In this document: in pieces, positions 6,382-12,591 of the stretch
Position numbering within the stretch: position 1 is the first letter of the stretch
How the letters are laid out: every line of letters begins with the position of its first letter
Assembly (NCBI GenBank): GCA_964522605.1
Contig: CAZFWV010000142.1
Coordinates: 1-15,828, forward strand
Direction of reading: 5' to 3'
Source: CAVZLD01 sp964522605
GTDB lineage: Bacteria; Planctomycetota; Planctomycetia; Pirellulales; Pirellulaceae
Length of the DNA stretch: 15,828 nucleotides
Notes under the pieces: model-generated
Told to the model about the DNA's origin: nothing
The model's database searches: none
What the model saw: only the letters and a program-made list of their open reading frames with translations
Program-made: the position numbers and the translations under genes

Positions 6382-6487
6382 CTAGTGCTTTGTCTCAGAA
6401 CTCTTCCGCAGCACTGGCAGAGCCAGTGGCACCCGCTGATCTAGTGTGCCACTGGCTCTGCCAGTGCAGTTTTGAGACAAAGCCTAG
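6382..6487. repeat. Palindromic MITE-like element with a perfect 22-bp stem
   Basis: The ends are inverted: TGCTTTGTCTCA near 6386 and TGAGACAAAGC ending at 6483, each flanked by CTAG (6382-6385 and 6484-6487). Inside, 6411-6432 and 6446-6467 are perfect inverted complements of 22 bp around a 13-nt loop. Each arm is itself nearly palindromic (CACTGGC-AGA-GCCAGTG), so it could form a cruciform. No open frame is plausible. It looks like a non-autonomous element or REP-type sequence. Confidence 0.8.
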
Positions 6488-6492
6488 TACCC

Positions 6493-6604
6493 TGTGACGA
6501 CTGAGAATTGGGGTTGGACGCTTGAGCCGACGGCGCTAGCCGCGGGCCTCAACGTACGACCCGACGCTAGCGCGTTCGACTCACCCCAAAGCTGAGCTGT
6601 CACA
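6493..6604. repeat. Second MITE-like palindrome, different family
   Basis: The terminal inverted repeats are TGTGACGACTGAGAATTGGG at the left and, read inverted, TGTGACAGCTCAGCTTTGGG at the right; over 22 nt 17 positions match. Inside are two further related words, GGCGCTAGCCG and GACGCTAGCGCG. It begins five bases after the end of the previous element. Confidence 0.7.
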
Positions 6605-6632
6605 AAGCAGTAGTTCATGGACTGCGCCGTCG

Positions 6633-7214
6633 TCACTCGGAACGATCAAATACTGCTCCAATCTCATTCAGAACGGCTTCCTCTTTCTTCGAAATCCCTC
6701 CGATGCCAAACACACCGCCCGCCGCCTTCGCAACCTGACGTGCGCGCGACAGGATGTTGTCCCCCAGATGCCGAAGCGAACCGGACGGCAACTCCTTGCC
6801 CAGGTCGACGATATAGTTCTCCCAAGCCGTCAGCAGGCCCTCGGAGGGCGGCTTCGCGAGCCACAACTCGAGCAATCGGTATGCGGCCGATCCGCTCGGG
6901 CATTCGTGCTGCTCGGCAACCTTCAGGATCGCCTCTCGCTCGTGTGCCTCGATCCGACCATCGGCCCAAGCGATCCAAACGAGCGGAACCAGGGAGATCG
7001 CCATCACCGTCTCGGCTCGAATTCCGATTTGATACAGAGCCTTCAGCGTCTGCTGATCGATCACTTCACAAACATTCGCCAGTTTTCGTTTCTCCTGCTC
7101 CTCGTTAAATCGCAGCTGCAGTTCGCGTAACAACTCCTGATCCACTCGCCGAAAAAACGCATCTTCGAGCGCTTTCCCTCGTTTCGCGAGAGCTCCCTCA
7201 GTCTCCACAGTCAT
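6633..7214 (-). CDS. TerB-like domain protein, function unknown
   Basis: The 193-residue, apparently soluble helical protein has a charged N-terminal half (1-60, possible coiled coil around RVDQELLRELQLRFNEEQ). A central segment LVPLVWIAWADGRIEAHERE (about 75-94) resembles the conserved first helices of TerB/TerB-like proteins, where an ADG-x(4)-E pattern is typical. A glycine-rich patch AAGGVFGIGG (about 164-173) lies near the C-terminus. TerB-like domains may bind metal and often occur near membranes or stress functions, but a role here cannot be deduced. The ATG at 7214 has GGAGG only 2 nt upstream. GTG at 7208 lies 8 nt from the same GGAGG and may be the true start, which would remove two residues. 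The flanking stress-protein gene is divergent, so the pair may share a regulatory region. Confidence 0.75.
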   Translation of the reverse strand: MTVETEGALAKRGKALEDAFFRRVDQELLRELQLRFNEEQEKRKLANVCEVIDQQTLKALYQIGIRAETVMAISLVPLVWIAWADGRIEAHEREAILKVAEQHECPSGSAAYRLLELWLAKPPSEGLLTAWENYIVDLGKELPSGSLRHLGDNILSRARQVAKAAGGVFGIGGISKKEEAVLNEIGAVFDRSE

Positions 7215-7273
7215 CGCCTCCAGGATTCGCCTGATTCACTCAGCCCATTTCACGCCGTCATTGTATCGTGCTC

Positions 7274-7299
7274 GTCGGAGGACGACATCGTCCTCCGAC
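7274..7299. repeat. Perfect GC-rich hairpin between divergent genes
   Basis: GTCGGAGGACG (7274-7284), loop ACAT, CGTCCTCCGAC (7289-7299) form an 11-bp perfect stem. No T tract follows on either strand, so it is not a standard terminator. It lies upstream of both the TerB-like gene and the stress-protein gene and may be part of a dispersed repeat. Confidence 0.75.
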
Positions 7300-7330
7300 A
7301 CCACGCGTCGATGACGGGTCCAGGCCCATC

Positions 7331-7388
7331 CGGGCTGTGTAGCACTTGTACGACGCACTTCCAGCCCGTCGGCTTGAATCTCGGGCTG
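7331..7388 (+). promoter_or_regulatory. Possible alternative-pairing leader of the universal stress protein gene
   Basis: CGGGCTG occurs at 7331-7337 and 7382-7388, and its exact complement CAGCCCG lies between them at 7362-7368. The middle segment can pair with either neighbour but not both. This stands 70 nt upstream of the stress-protein start. It may equally be the remnant of a dispersed repeat; no promoter was identified, so whether it is transcribed is unknown. Confidence 0.3.
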
Positions 7389-7458
7389 TGGTATCATTGG
7401 CGTCCGGTGGCCAATCCGGGATCTTTCTCCATCTAACACAGGCTGCCGGGAGATGTCC

Positions 7459-7932
7459 ATGAAAAACGTGTTCGCCGCCATCGACTTCTCGGATATTAGC
7501 CCCGCCGTCGTGGAATGTGCACGCTCCTTGACAACCCATTACGCCGCTCACCTGCATCTGATCCACGTCGCGCCCCCCGATCCGGAATTCGTGGGGTACG
7601 ACCCGGGACCGCAGTATGTCCGAGATCATGTGGCTCGGGACCTTCGCGAGGAGCATCGGCAACTGCAGGATTGGGCTCAAAAGCTGGTCGACGAAGGGCT
7701 GGCGGTCACGGCACACTGCCTGCAGGGCAGCACAACCGAGACAATCCTCAAAAAGGCGCTGGATGCACAGGCGGATGTGATCGTCGTTGGCAGCCATGGG
7801 CGGGGGGCCCTGTCGCGGATCGTCATGGGCAGTGTCAGTCAGGGTGTTGTTCACGGCAGCTCCTGCCCCGTGCTGGTCGTGCCGGCTCGCTATGCAGCCC
7901 CCCGTGACCGTCCCACCATCGAACAAGACTAA
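7459..7932 (+). CDS. Universal stress protein, UspA family
   Basis: The 157-residue product is a single Usp domain: beta1 VFAAIDFSDIS with the Asp that contacts adenine, a central helix-rich region, and beta4-loop VIVVGSHG-RGALSRIVM-GS. The spacing G-x2-G-x9-G-S is the ATP-binding signature, so this is an ATP-binding type rather than the UspA type. It ends with the usual SSCPVLVVP. I place the start at ATG 7459 because GGGAG (7448-7452) is 6 nt away; the in-frame ATG at 7453 abuts that site and would leave no spacing. Usp proteins are cytoplasmic, often dimeric, and induced by starvation, oxygen or redox change. No partner gene is adjacent; the gene stands alone after a divergent intergenic region. 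Confidence 0.95.
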   Translation: MKNVFAAIDFSDISPAVVECARSLTTHYAAHLHLIHVAPPDPEFVGYDPGPQYVRDHVARDLREEHRQLQDWAQKLVDEGLAVTAHCLQGSTTETILKKALDAQADVIVVGSHGRGALSRIVMGSVSQGVVHGSSCPVLVVPARYAAPRDRPTIEQD

Positions 7933-8017
7933 ACGCGGCAATGCCTGCGGGCCCCAGCCAACTTGGCTCGACGTGCGTCTCCTGAAGCGATGGGCCCGTG
8001 CTGCGTCACAGTTTCGT

Positions 8018-8166
8018 GATGACCCAAGAACAACTTCGGCATTTGGGTGCCTGGGGTCGAGACGCGAGGAACGAGTGTCGAGCCCCCAGACGCGTGACCT
8101 GGGGGCTCGCTGCGCTCGACCCCAGCCATCCTCGCTGAAAAACAACGAAGTTATTCTTGAGTCGTC
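8018..8166. repeat. 149-bp palindromic MITE-like element, copy A
   Basis: The terminal inverted arms are GACCCAAGAACAACTTCG (8021-8038) and CGAAGTTATTCTTGAGTC (8146-8163), 16 of 18 matching. Two nested perfect stems lie inside: CTGGGGTCGAG (8051-8061) with CTCGACCCCAG (8115-8125), and CGAGCCCCCAG (8079-8089) with CTGGGGGCTCG (8099-8109). A second copy is at 12057-12205. No transposase is present. Confidence 0.88.
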
Positions 8167-8248
8167 GCTTAGGTTGGAGTTCGACGGATCGAATGACGCC
8201 CAGTAAAACCGAAACCGCCGACGACGCGGTGCGAACCGAGGATCGGAA

Positions 8249-8267
8249 AACCAGCCACAGGCCGGTT
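8249..8267 (-). terminator. Weak candidate terminator of the PEP-CTERM gene
   Basis: On the minus strand AACC-x-GCC, loop TGT, GGC-x-GGTT forms a short hairpin with one mismatch, followed by TTCC so that the T tract totals four. It lies about 68 nt past the stop codon. The stem is short and the T tract poor. Confidence 0.25.
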
Positions 8268-8334
8268 CTCTCATATCCTCGCACGGCACACGGCGTCTTC
8301 GGCGGTAATGTGTGCGACGCGAAGTCGATCGTGA

Positions 8335-9597
8335 TCAGCGACGGCGGCGAGCGAGCGCCAGGCCCAACAGGCCGGTCAAAACGAGCGCCAAGCCAGCCGG
8401 CTCGGGAACCGCTGCGACAGAAGAAGGTCTCGGCCCCTTCTCATACCCACCATCAATGAGTGCGAGCACCAGATCGCTGGTGGTGAAGTCCCCATCGCCG
8501 TTCCAGTCTCCCGTCGTCCAAACGGCGTCGTCCGGAATATCGTTTTCATACAAGCCGGCGATAAACACCTGCACCAGGTCAGCCGTACCGAACTGACCAT
8601 CGCAATTGGCATCGCCAAAGAAGGTATTTTTCAAATCCCAGACGTACATTTCCAGGTCGTCAAAATTCACCAACTGATCGCCTGTGATGTCATACAGAAT
8701 GTCGTTGGTTCCCGCATTGATCTGCGGCGTGAGCAGATCAAGGTCTTTACAATTCAGGGCGAAATCGCGATTGAAATCGCCGCCGTATCCCGGCTGAATC
8801 TGAACCAGGACAGAAGCCTGCCCAATCACGGGCTTGGCGAGGCCCGGAAGCGCCAAGCGGTAAACCGCAGCAAGATCGAACTCACCGCCACCCGGGTTGT
8901 CTTGGAGCAAACCACGCAACGTCGTATCGATGTCCGCCTGGTCACTCACGGAAGCCGGCTCCTTCGAAAGGAATCCGTCACCAACACCAACGTAGATCAG
9001 TTCATCGATCGGCGTGCTGCTCGGTTGACCGTTGTCGTAAACGATGTCGTCGCCCTCACCTCCCTCGGGGATGTTATTCGGACCGTAATCAATTCCCACG
9101 CGCGTGGGCGAGTACGCGCTGCCCGCAAACACACCCTCCTGGTCGAAGTAATTGGTCACGTCATCGCTATCCAGTGCCCACGTGACGTCGTCCAACGAAA
9201 ACTGCGTGGATCCATCACCCGCGATGTGCAATCCGAAATGAATTCGGTTTCCTAATTCGCTTTGGAACACGGCCGGTCGGGACGTGAACGTCGGAGAAGG
9301 ATCCGCGGAAGCGCGCCACGACGGATACTCCGTGTAAATCATTTCCAGCGGCGAGATCGCGGTCGTTACCCATTCGTAAGCCGTTGGTGTGATCGTACGA
9401 TCACCAACTTGGCTCACTTCCAATGGAATCGCCTTGATCGCGTCCGTGACATAGGCATTCCAACTCGGCGACGTGGGGCCGTTGGGCGCAAACGCCGGAT
9501 AAACATTGATCGTGAACGGGTCGGCGTGGACGACGTTGACGATCACCAAGCCAACGAAAAGCGTGGCCAAAGATACTGCCTTGAACCGTTTCATCAT
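8335..9597 (-). CDS. Secreted PEP-CTERM protein with dockerin/EF-hand-like calcium repeats
   Basis: The 420-residue product begins with a signal peptide (KRFKAVSLATLFVGLVIVNVVHA, about residues 3-25; hydrophobic core ATLFVGLVIV) cleaved near HA-DP. A domain of about 240 residues with no recognised motif follows. Next are four calcium-loop-like segments at about 273-290 (GDFNRDFALNCKDLDLL), 302-319 (YDITGDQLVNFDDLEMY), 328-345 (GDANCDGQFGTADLVQVF) and 363-380 (GDWNGDGDFTTSDLVLAL). Their D-x-N/D-x-D pattern matches dockerin type I/EF-hand loops. The C-terminus VPEP (397-400), a hydrophobic stretch and ARRRR is the PEP-CTERM sorting signal, normally cleaved by an exosortase during export. The exosortase is not in this window. 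The function is likely extracellular or at the cell surface; the central domain is unknown. ATG 9597 or 9594 can start translation, with GGGGGA upstream. Confidence 0.9.
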   Translation of the reverse strand: MMKRFKAVSLATLFVGLVIVNVVHADPFTINVYPAFAPNGPTSPSWNAYVTDAIKAIPLEVSQVGDRTITPTAYEWVTTAISPLEMIYTEYPSWRASADPSPTFTSRPAVFQSELGNRIHFGLHIAGDGSTQFSLDDVTWALDSDDVTNYFDQEGVFAGSAYSPTRVGIDYGPNNIPEGGEGDDIVYDNGQPSSTPIDELIYVGVGDGFLSKEPASVSDQADIDTTLRGLLQDNPGGGEFDLAAVYRLALPGLAKPVIGQASVLVQIQPGYGGDFNRDFALNCKDLDLLTPQINAGTNDILYDITGDQLVNFDDLEMYVWDLKNTFFGDANCDGQFGTADLVQVFIAGLYENDIPDDAVWTTGDWNGDGDFTTSDLVLALIDGGYEKGPRPSSVAAVPEPAGLALVLTGLLGLALARRRR

Positions 9598-10068
9598 TGT
9601 TGCATTCCCCCAACGTGCCTACCGTCTCAATTTCCGAATCTGTTTAGTTTCACGCGCGCGATACGATCGATTTATGGGCCCGCGTCAACGGGTCCCCTCT
9701 GCACTAAACTAAATGGTTGCGCGATCTTAAGGTACTCACAATCCCTCCAATTTGCAAAGACAAACCAGCGTCACCTTGTGTTTTTTCTTGGCCCTGCCCG
9801 ATCACCCAGCTTCGGCGTTAACCTCCTGAAGCAATTTTCACTTGAATCAGGTGCCGTTTTGAAGAACCGGCAGAAAATTGTTGCCAAATCTTAACAACCG
9901 TGCCGATGGCCCACCGCCGCGGCCGCGATGGGTCTCCCGCCGCCTCGTCCTCGAATTCGACCAATCATGCAGGAATCCGGAGCAACCCACGAATCAAGAT
10001 CGAGCCCTGCTTGAATTCGTGCCGAGACCTGCATGGACCGTTTCCCGGCGACTTGCGGGGTTCCCGGA
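9598..10068. other. Gene-free region of 471 nt
   Basis: This stretch lies upstream of the PEP-CTERM gene and downstream of the PAC2 gene. It should hold the PEP-CTERM promoter; no good -35/-10 pair is visible. An inverted pair GTTTAGT (9642-9648) and ACTAAAC (9703-9709), 54 nt apart, could be chance. Between 9720 and 10068 I see nothing I can name. No open frame on either strand looks coding. Confidence 0.55.
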
Positions 10069-10917
10069 CTACATCAAGTCGGGCTCACCTTCCTGCTGCA
10101 GCAGATCGTTGTCGTAGTCCTCCTCGAGCTGCCGTACTTGTTGGGCGAGTTCTTCATTGCCCTCGACAGCACTGGAAACTTCCAATTCCCATTCCGTACT
10201 GGCCTGGCGCAACGAATCGATGTCTAGCCGCAGATGCAGAATCTTTGCCAGTCGACGCGTGACCGCCTCGATACTCCGCGGGTTGGTGCCCTGCAGGTAT
10301 CCGGGAATCTCGGCCACGAGGGAGACCATTTGCAGATCATGCGATTTCACTCGGGTCATCAAATAACTCGTGAATGACCCAGGTCCCGCATAGTCACTGC
10401 GCCGCAACCCGAACGGATCCATCTGGGGCAGCAGCGATGCGTCCGAACAAGTGATGTACAGACGCGGCTCTCGCGTATGAGGCACGGATCCACCAAAGGA
10501 ACCCACGAACAGGATTCGTGTGATCCGAGACTGCTCACAGAGGCGAAAAATACACTCCGCAAAAGAACGCCAGCGTAGATTGGGTTCTTTTCCAACAAAA
10601 AGAACCAGATTCGCCTCCCGACTCACGAAAAACAGATTCGACGGAACTTCAACTTCCTGAATCAAACCCTGTTCGACTCGGATGTGCGGTCGGAACAGCG
10701 CGGTGAGTTCCATCGAGCCGGGGAAGTTGTAGATGTAGAACGGATCGGAATCGATCTCGGCCATCGGTTGCGCGTCCAACAAATCGATCAACCGCTTCAC
10801 CGTCCCCGTCGACACATCACCGCCATCCATCCAACCAGAAAATGCCAGGACCAGCGTACCGCTGTTCAGTTTCGATTGGCCGTAAATCCGAAGTGAGTCC
10901 GCCTCGCCGCGATTCAT
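10069..10917 (-). CDS. PAC2 family protein (proteasome assembly chaperone-like)
   Basis: The 282-residue product carries the landmarks of the PAC2 family: an N-terminal LVLAFSGWMDGGDVSTGTV (about 22-40), FYIYNFPGSMELTALFRP, a strand-loop RILFVGSFGGSVPHTREP, and YAGPGSFTSYLM followed by VSLVAEIPGYLQGTNPRS. The C-terminal 50 residues are acidic and probably helical (EELAQQVRQLEEDYDND). In eukaryotes and archaea related proteins assist proteasome assembly; the bacterial members mostly have no proven function. No proteasome or Pup gene is visible here. I take ATG 10917 as start; it lies two bases after the stop of the upstream gene, so the two are almost certainly co-translated. A TTG at 10923 is also in frame but overlaps that stop. 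Confidence 0.9.
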   Translation of the reverse strand: MNRGEADSLRIYGQSKLNSGTLVLAFSGWMDGGDVSTGTVKRLIDLLDAQPMAEIDSDPFYIYNFPGSMELTALFRPHIRVEQGLIQEVEVPSNLFFVSREANLVLFVGKEPNLRWRSFAECIFRLCEQSRITRILFVGSFGGSVPHTREPRLYITCSDASLLPQMDPFGLRRSDYAGPGSFTSYLMTRVKSHDLQMVSLVAEIPGYLQGTNPRSIEAVTRRLAKILHLRLDIDSLRQASTEWELEVSSAVEGNEELAQQVRQLEEDYDNDLLQQEGEPDLM

Positions 10918-10919
10918 TT

Positions 10920-11243
10920 TCAACTCTCGTCCGCCGCTTCTTGAATTGCTTGCACTTGACTCTCGGGATCGCGAGTCAGCGCGGTTACCAGTTGAGTATC
11001 CACACCCAGGAATTCACCCAGCCGATAGGCCAAGGGCAAATCGTGGACACCATGGAACTGGTTCACGATCTGTTGCTCGTAATAGAGGGTTTCACGATCT
11101 GAGCGAAAGCCCGACTCGAAACAGTCTGCTAATTCCTCGATCCAGTTCTCGGGAACTCCCTTCTGCCGGCACAACTCGACCGGCCAAACATCTCGACCTG
11201 TACATTCGCTGAGCAGCATTCGAGCTTGTAACCGGGTGAGCAC
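10920..11243 (-). CDS. Small conserved-looking protein of unknown function, co-transcribed with PAC2
   Basis: The product has 107 residues from GTG 11243, or 111 from ATG 11255. I prefer GTG 11243: a full GGAGG (11253-11249) lies 5 nt before it, and that same GGAGG overlaps the ATG codon and could not serve it. A promoter predicted at 11265-11293 would start transcription only about three bases before the ATG. The protein is acidic and helical, with LTRLQARMLLSECTG, DVWPVELCRQKGVPENWIEEL and an ETLYYEQQIVNQFHGVHDLPLAYRLGEFLGVD region (given here in part). I do not recognise a family. There are three cysteine-free helical blocks after residue 55 and no signal peptide, so it is cytoplasmic. The two-base gap to PAC2 suggests a functional partner. 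Confidence 0.75.
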   Translation of the reverse strand: MLTRLQARMLLSECTGRDVWPVELCRQKGVPENWIEELADCFESGFRSDRETLYYEQQIVNQFHGVHDLPLAYRLGEFLGVDTQLVTALTRDPESQVQAIQEAADES

Positions 11244-11264
11244 ATGGACCTCCATCTGCCATCG

Positions 11265-11293
11265 TTTATAGCTCGATTGTGACCATTGACCAA
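11265..11293 (-). promoter_or_regulatory. Candidate promoter for the unknown gene/PAC2 operon
   Basis: On the minus strand TTGGTC (11293-11288), a 17-nt spacer, and TATAAA (11270-11265). Predicted transcription start is near 11258, which favours translation from GTG 11243 over ATG 11255. Confidence 0.5.
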
Positions 11294-11337
11294 CCGTTCT
11301 AAGGACCTTTGACCGCGCGCCGTGAATCGGCCCCCTC

Positions 11338-11366
11338 TTGGCAATCCCCACACAATTGCCTACACC
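11338..11366 (+). promoter_or_regulatory. Candidate promoter for the phosphatase-like lipoprotein gene
   Basis: TTGGCA (11338-11343), a 17-nt spacer, then TACACC (11361-11366). Transcription near 11373 would leave a leader of about 70 nt before ATG 11444. It is divergent from the PAC2 operon promoter, with about 45 nt between the two -35 boxes. Confidence 0.4.
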
Positions 11367-11443
11367 AGGGAAAGAATCGGTGGAAATCGGCAGATCGTCG
11401 CAGAGACAAAACCCTCCAAACAGCCTCCCCTGAGGAAAACTCG

Positions 11444-12055
11444 ATGTCGCACTCTGATCTTCGCACTGTGGAACGAAATTGGCTTCTGGTTGCGTTGGTT
11501 CTGATCGCAAGCGGCTGCGGGCGTTCCGAAGTGGTGTCGCCCGATCCGATCCCCGAAGACGTCCAGCCAGCCGAAATCCAAATTGAAGCGGTCACCGAGG
11601 CGCAGCTGGGCTCCACACCGAATTTGCATCGAAGCGGCTCGATTTGGCTGGCTGGCCAACCGACACCCGAGGACCTGGCAACGGCGAAATCAGAAGGCGT
11701 GCAAACGGTCATTACGCTGCGTCAAGACGGCGAGATTGACTGGGACGAGGCTGCCGCAGCGCAACAGATCGGCCTCGAGTTCGTATCAATCCCCTTTCGC
11801 GGAGCCGAAAATCTGACGGACGAGATCTTTAACGAGGTGCGACAGATTCTTGAACAGTCGTCGCAGAAGCCCGTGTTGCTGCATTGCGCCACGGCCAATC
11901 GAGTCGGCGCCGTTTGGCTGCCGTATCGCGTACTCGATCAAGGGGTGGAGTTGGAGCAGGCGATCCAGGAAGCACGGGAAGTGGGGCTGCGCGACGAAGC
12001 ATACGAGCAACGAGCCCGGGATTATATCCAGCAGCAACTGTCGGCCGAGCCTTAG
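11444..12055 (+). CDS. Lipoprotein with a DSP/beta-lactamase-hydrolase-like (C-x4-R) phosphatase domain
   Basis: The 203-residue product from ATG 11444 starts with a basic stretch and a hydrophobic segment WLLVALVLIASGC, giving a lipobox A-S-G-Cys25. The start is supported by GAGG about 9 nt upstream; longer in-frame versions lack sense. After a linker of about 35 residues comes a compact domain: LHRSGSIWLAGQPTPEDL (a GQP motif at 71-73), VQTVITLR, GLEFVSIPF, and KPVLLHC148-A-T-A-N-R153-VGAVW. The C-x4-R loop matches the DUF442/beta-lactamase-hydrolase-like branch of the tyrosine/dual-specificity phosphatase superfamily rather than canonical C-x5-R. The Cys and Arg are kept, so catalysis is possible. 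It would be membrane-anchored and face the periplasm, where its substrate is unknown. Palindromic repeat copy B begins two bases after the stop. Confidence 0.85.
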   Translation: MSHSDLRTVERNWLLVALVLIASGCGRSEVVSPDPIPEDVQPAEIQIEAVTEAQLGSTPNLHRSGSIWLAGQPTPEDLATAKSEGVQTVITLRQDGEIDWDEAAAAQQIGLEFVSIPFRGAENLTDEIFNEVRQILEQSSQKPVLLHCATANRVGAVWLPYRVLDQGVELEQAIQEAREVGLRDEAYEQRARDYIQQQLSAEP

Positions 12056-12056
12056 A

Positions 12057-12205
12057 GATGACGCAAGAATGACTTCGGCATTTGGGTGCCTGGGGTCGAG
12101 ACGCGAGCGTCGAGCCCCCAGGCGCGTGATCTGGGGGCTCGCTGTGCTCGACCCCAGCCACACTCCACCCTCGTTGGAAAATAACGACGTTATTCTTGAG
12201 TCAGC
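12057..12205. repeat. 149-bp palindromic MITE-like element, copy B
   Basis: The arms are GATGACGCAAGAATGACTTCG in part (12057 onward, GACGCAAGAATGACTTCG from 12060) and CGACGTTATTCTTGAGTC (12185-12202). The nested stems of copy A (GGGGTCGAG with CTCGACCCC; GAGCCCCCAG with CTGGGGGCTC) are retained. It starts one base after the lipoprotein TAG, so it will be transcribed as that gene's 3' end and may act as its terminator or stabiliser. Confidence 0.88.
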
Positions 12206-12351
12206 GCGTAGGATACCTCCACGTAGCGGTCGCTGATGGAACAGCGCGCCGTCGAACCGGGTCACTCGATCGGACTGCGGAAGTGTCGACTCGCCCCCTC
12301 TATCGCCCCAGGGTTAATCTCTCTTCTGGGGGGAATCAAACTGGATTCTGG

Positions 12352-12380
12352 TCGTCAGCCGTCGGGGAGTCGGCTACAAT
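12352..12380 (+). promoter_or_regulatory. Candidate promoter of the adaptor/permease operon
   Basis: TCGTCA (12352-12357, four of six consensus positions), a 17-nt spacer, and TACAAT (12375-12380, five of six). The transcript would have a leader of about 205 nt. Confidence 0.45.
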
Positions 12381-12507
12381 GAGAGCAGATTGGTGGTTAC
12401 CGAAGCGTGGCGGCTCGTCTCGAAGGTTGACGTGGCTCAACCCAGAAAACTGACACGACCCGTCCGTCGGTGCGAGACTACCCCCCCGCCGCCTGACCCC
12501 CGATGTC

Positions 12508-12550
12508 GTTAGCCTGCCGGGTGCGTCGATGCAAGAATGCATCGGCTAAC
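12508..12550 (+). promoter_or_regulatory. Hairpin in the leader of the adaptor gene
   Basis: CGATGCA (12527-12533), loop AGAA, TGCATCG (12538-12544) make a perfect 7-bp stem. GTTAGC (12508-12513) and GCTAAC (12545-12550) pair outside it, leaving a one-sided 13-nt bulge. The structure ends about 40 nt before the start codon and has no T tract, so a leader element is more likely than a terminator. Confidence 0.4.
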
Positions 12551-12591
12551 CCATCCCCCGTTTCCTTGCTCTGTTCACACTGAGGTGATCG

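Larger units (their letters stand above)
6324..6632. other. Gene-free gap occupied by two palindromic elements
   Basis: The 309-nt gap lies between the start of the zinc-ribbon gene and the stop of the TerB-like gene. Most of it is the two palindromes at 6382-6487 and 6493-6604. The remaining 58 nt next to the zinc-ribbon gene must hold its promoter unless the palindrome contributes it; I see no convincing -35/-10 pair. Confidence 0.6.
7933..8334. other. Gap between convergent genes, holding a palindromic repeat
   Basis: The 402-nt gap separates the stress-protein gene from the convergent PEP-CTERM gene. The palindromic element occupies 8018-8166, and a weak terminator candidate for the minus strand is at 8249-8267. 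In 7933-8017 and the rest of 8167-8334 I see nothing recognisable. Frames through the element read peptides such as GVERSEPPGHA and are not genes. Confidence 0.65.
12206..12591. other. Upstream region and long leader of the efflux-type operon
   Basis: This 386-nt gene-free stretch precedes the adaptor gene. It holds a candidate promoter (12352-12380) and a hairpin region (12508-12550) close to the start codon. A C-rich run at 12480-12500 lies between. No open frame on either strand looks coding. Confidence 0.6.

Noticed and set aside
7274..7299. Rho-independent terminator
   Set aside because: The stem is strong but no T tract follows on either strand, and it lies upstream of both flanking genes.
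7258..8289. 343-codon minus-strand ORF opposite the universal stress protein
   Set aside because: It covers a secure Usp gene in antisense and runs through palindromic repeats at both ends.
10069..10917. Pup-proteasome gene cluster suggested by PAC2
   Set aside because: No proteasome subunit, Mpa/ARC ATPase, Pup or ligase gene is present in the window.
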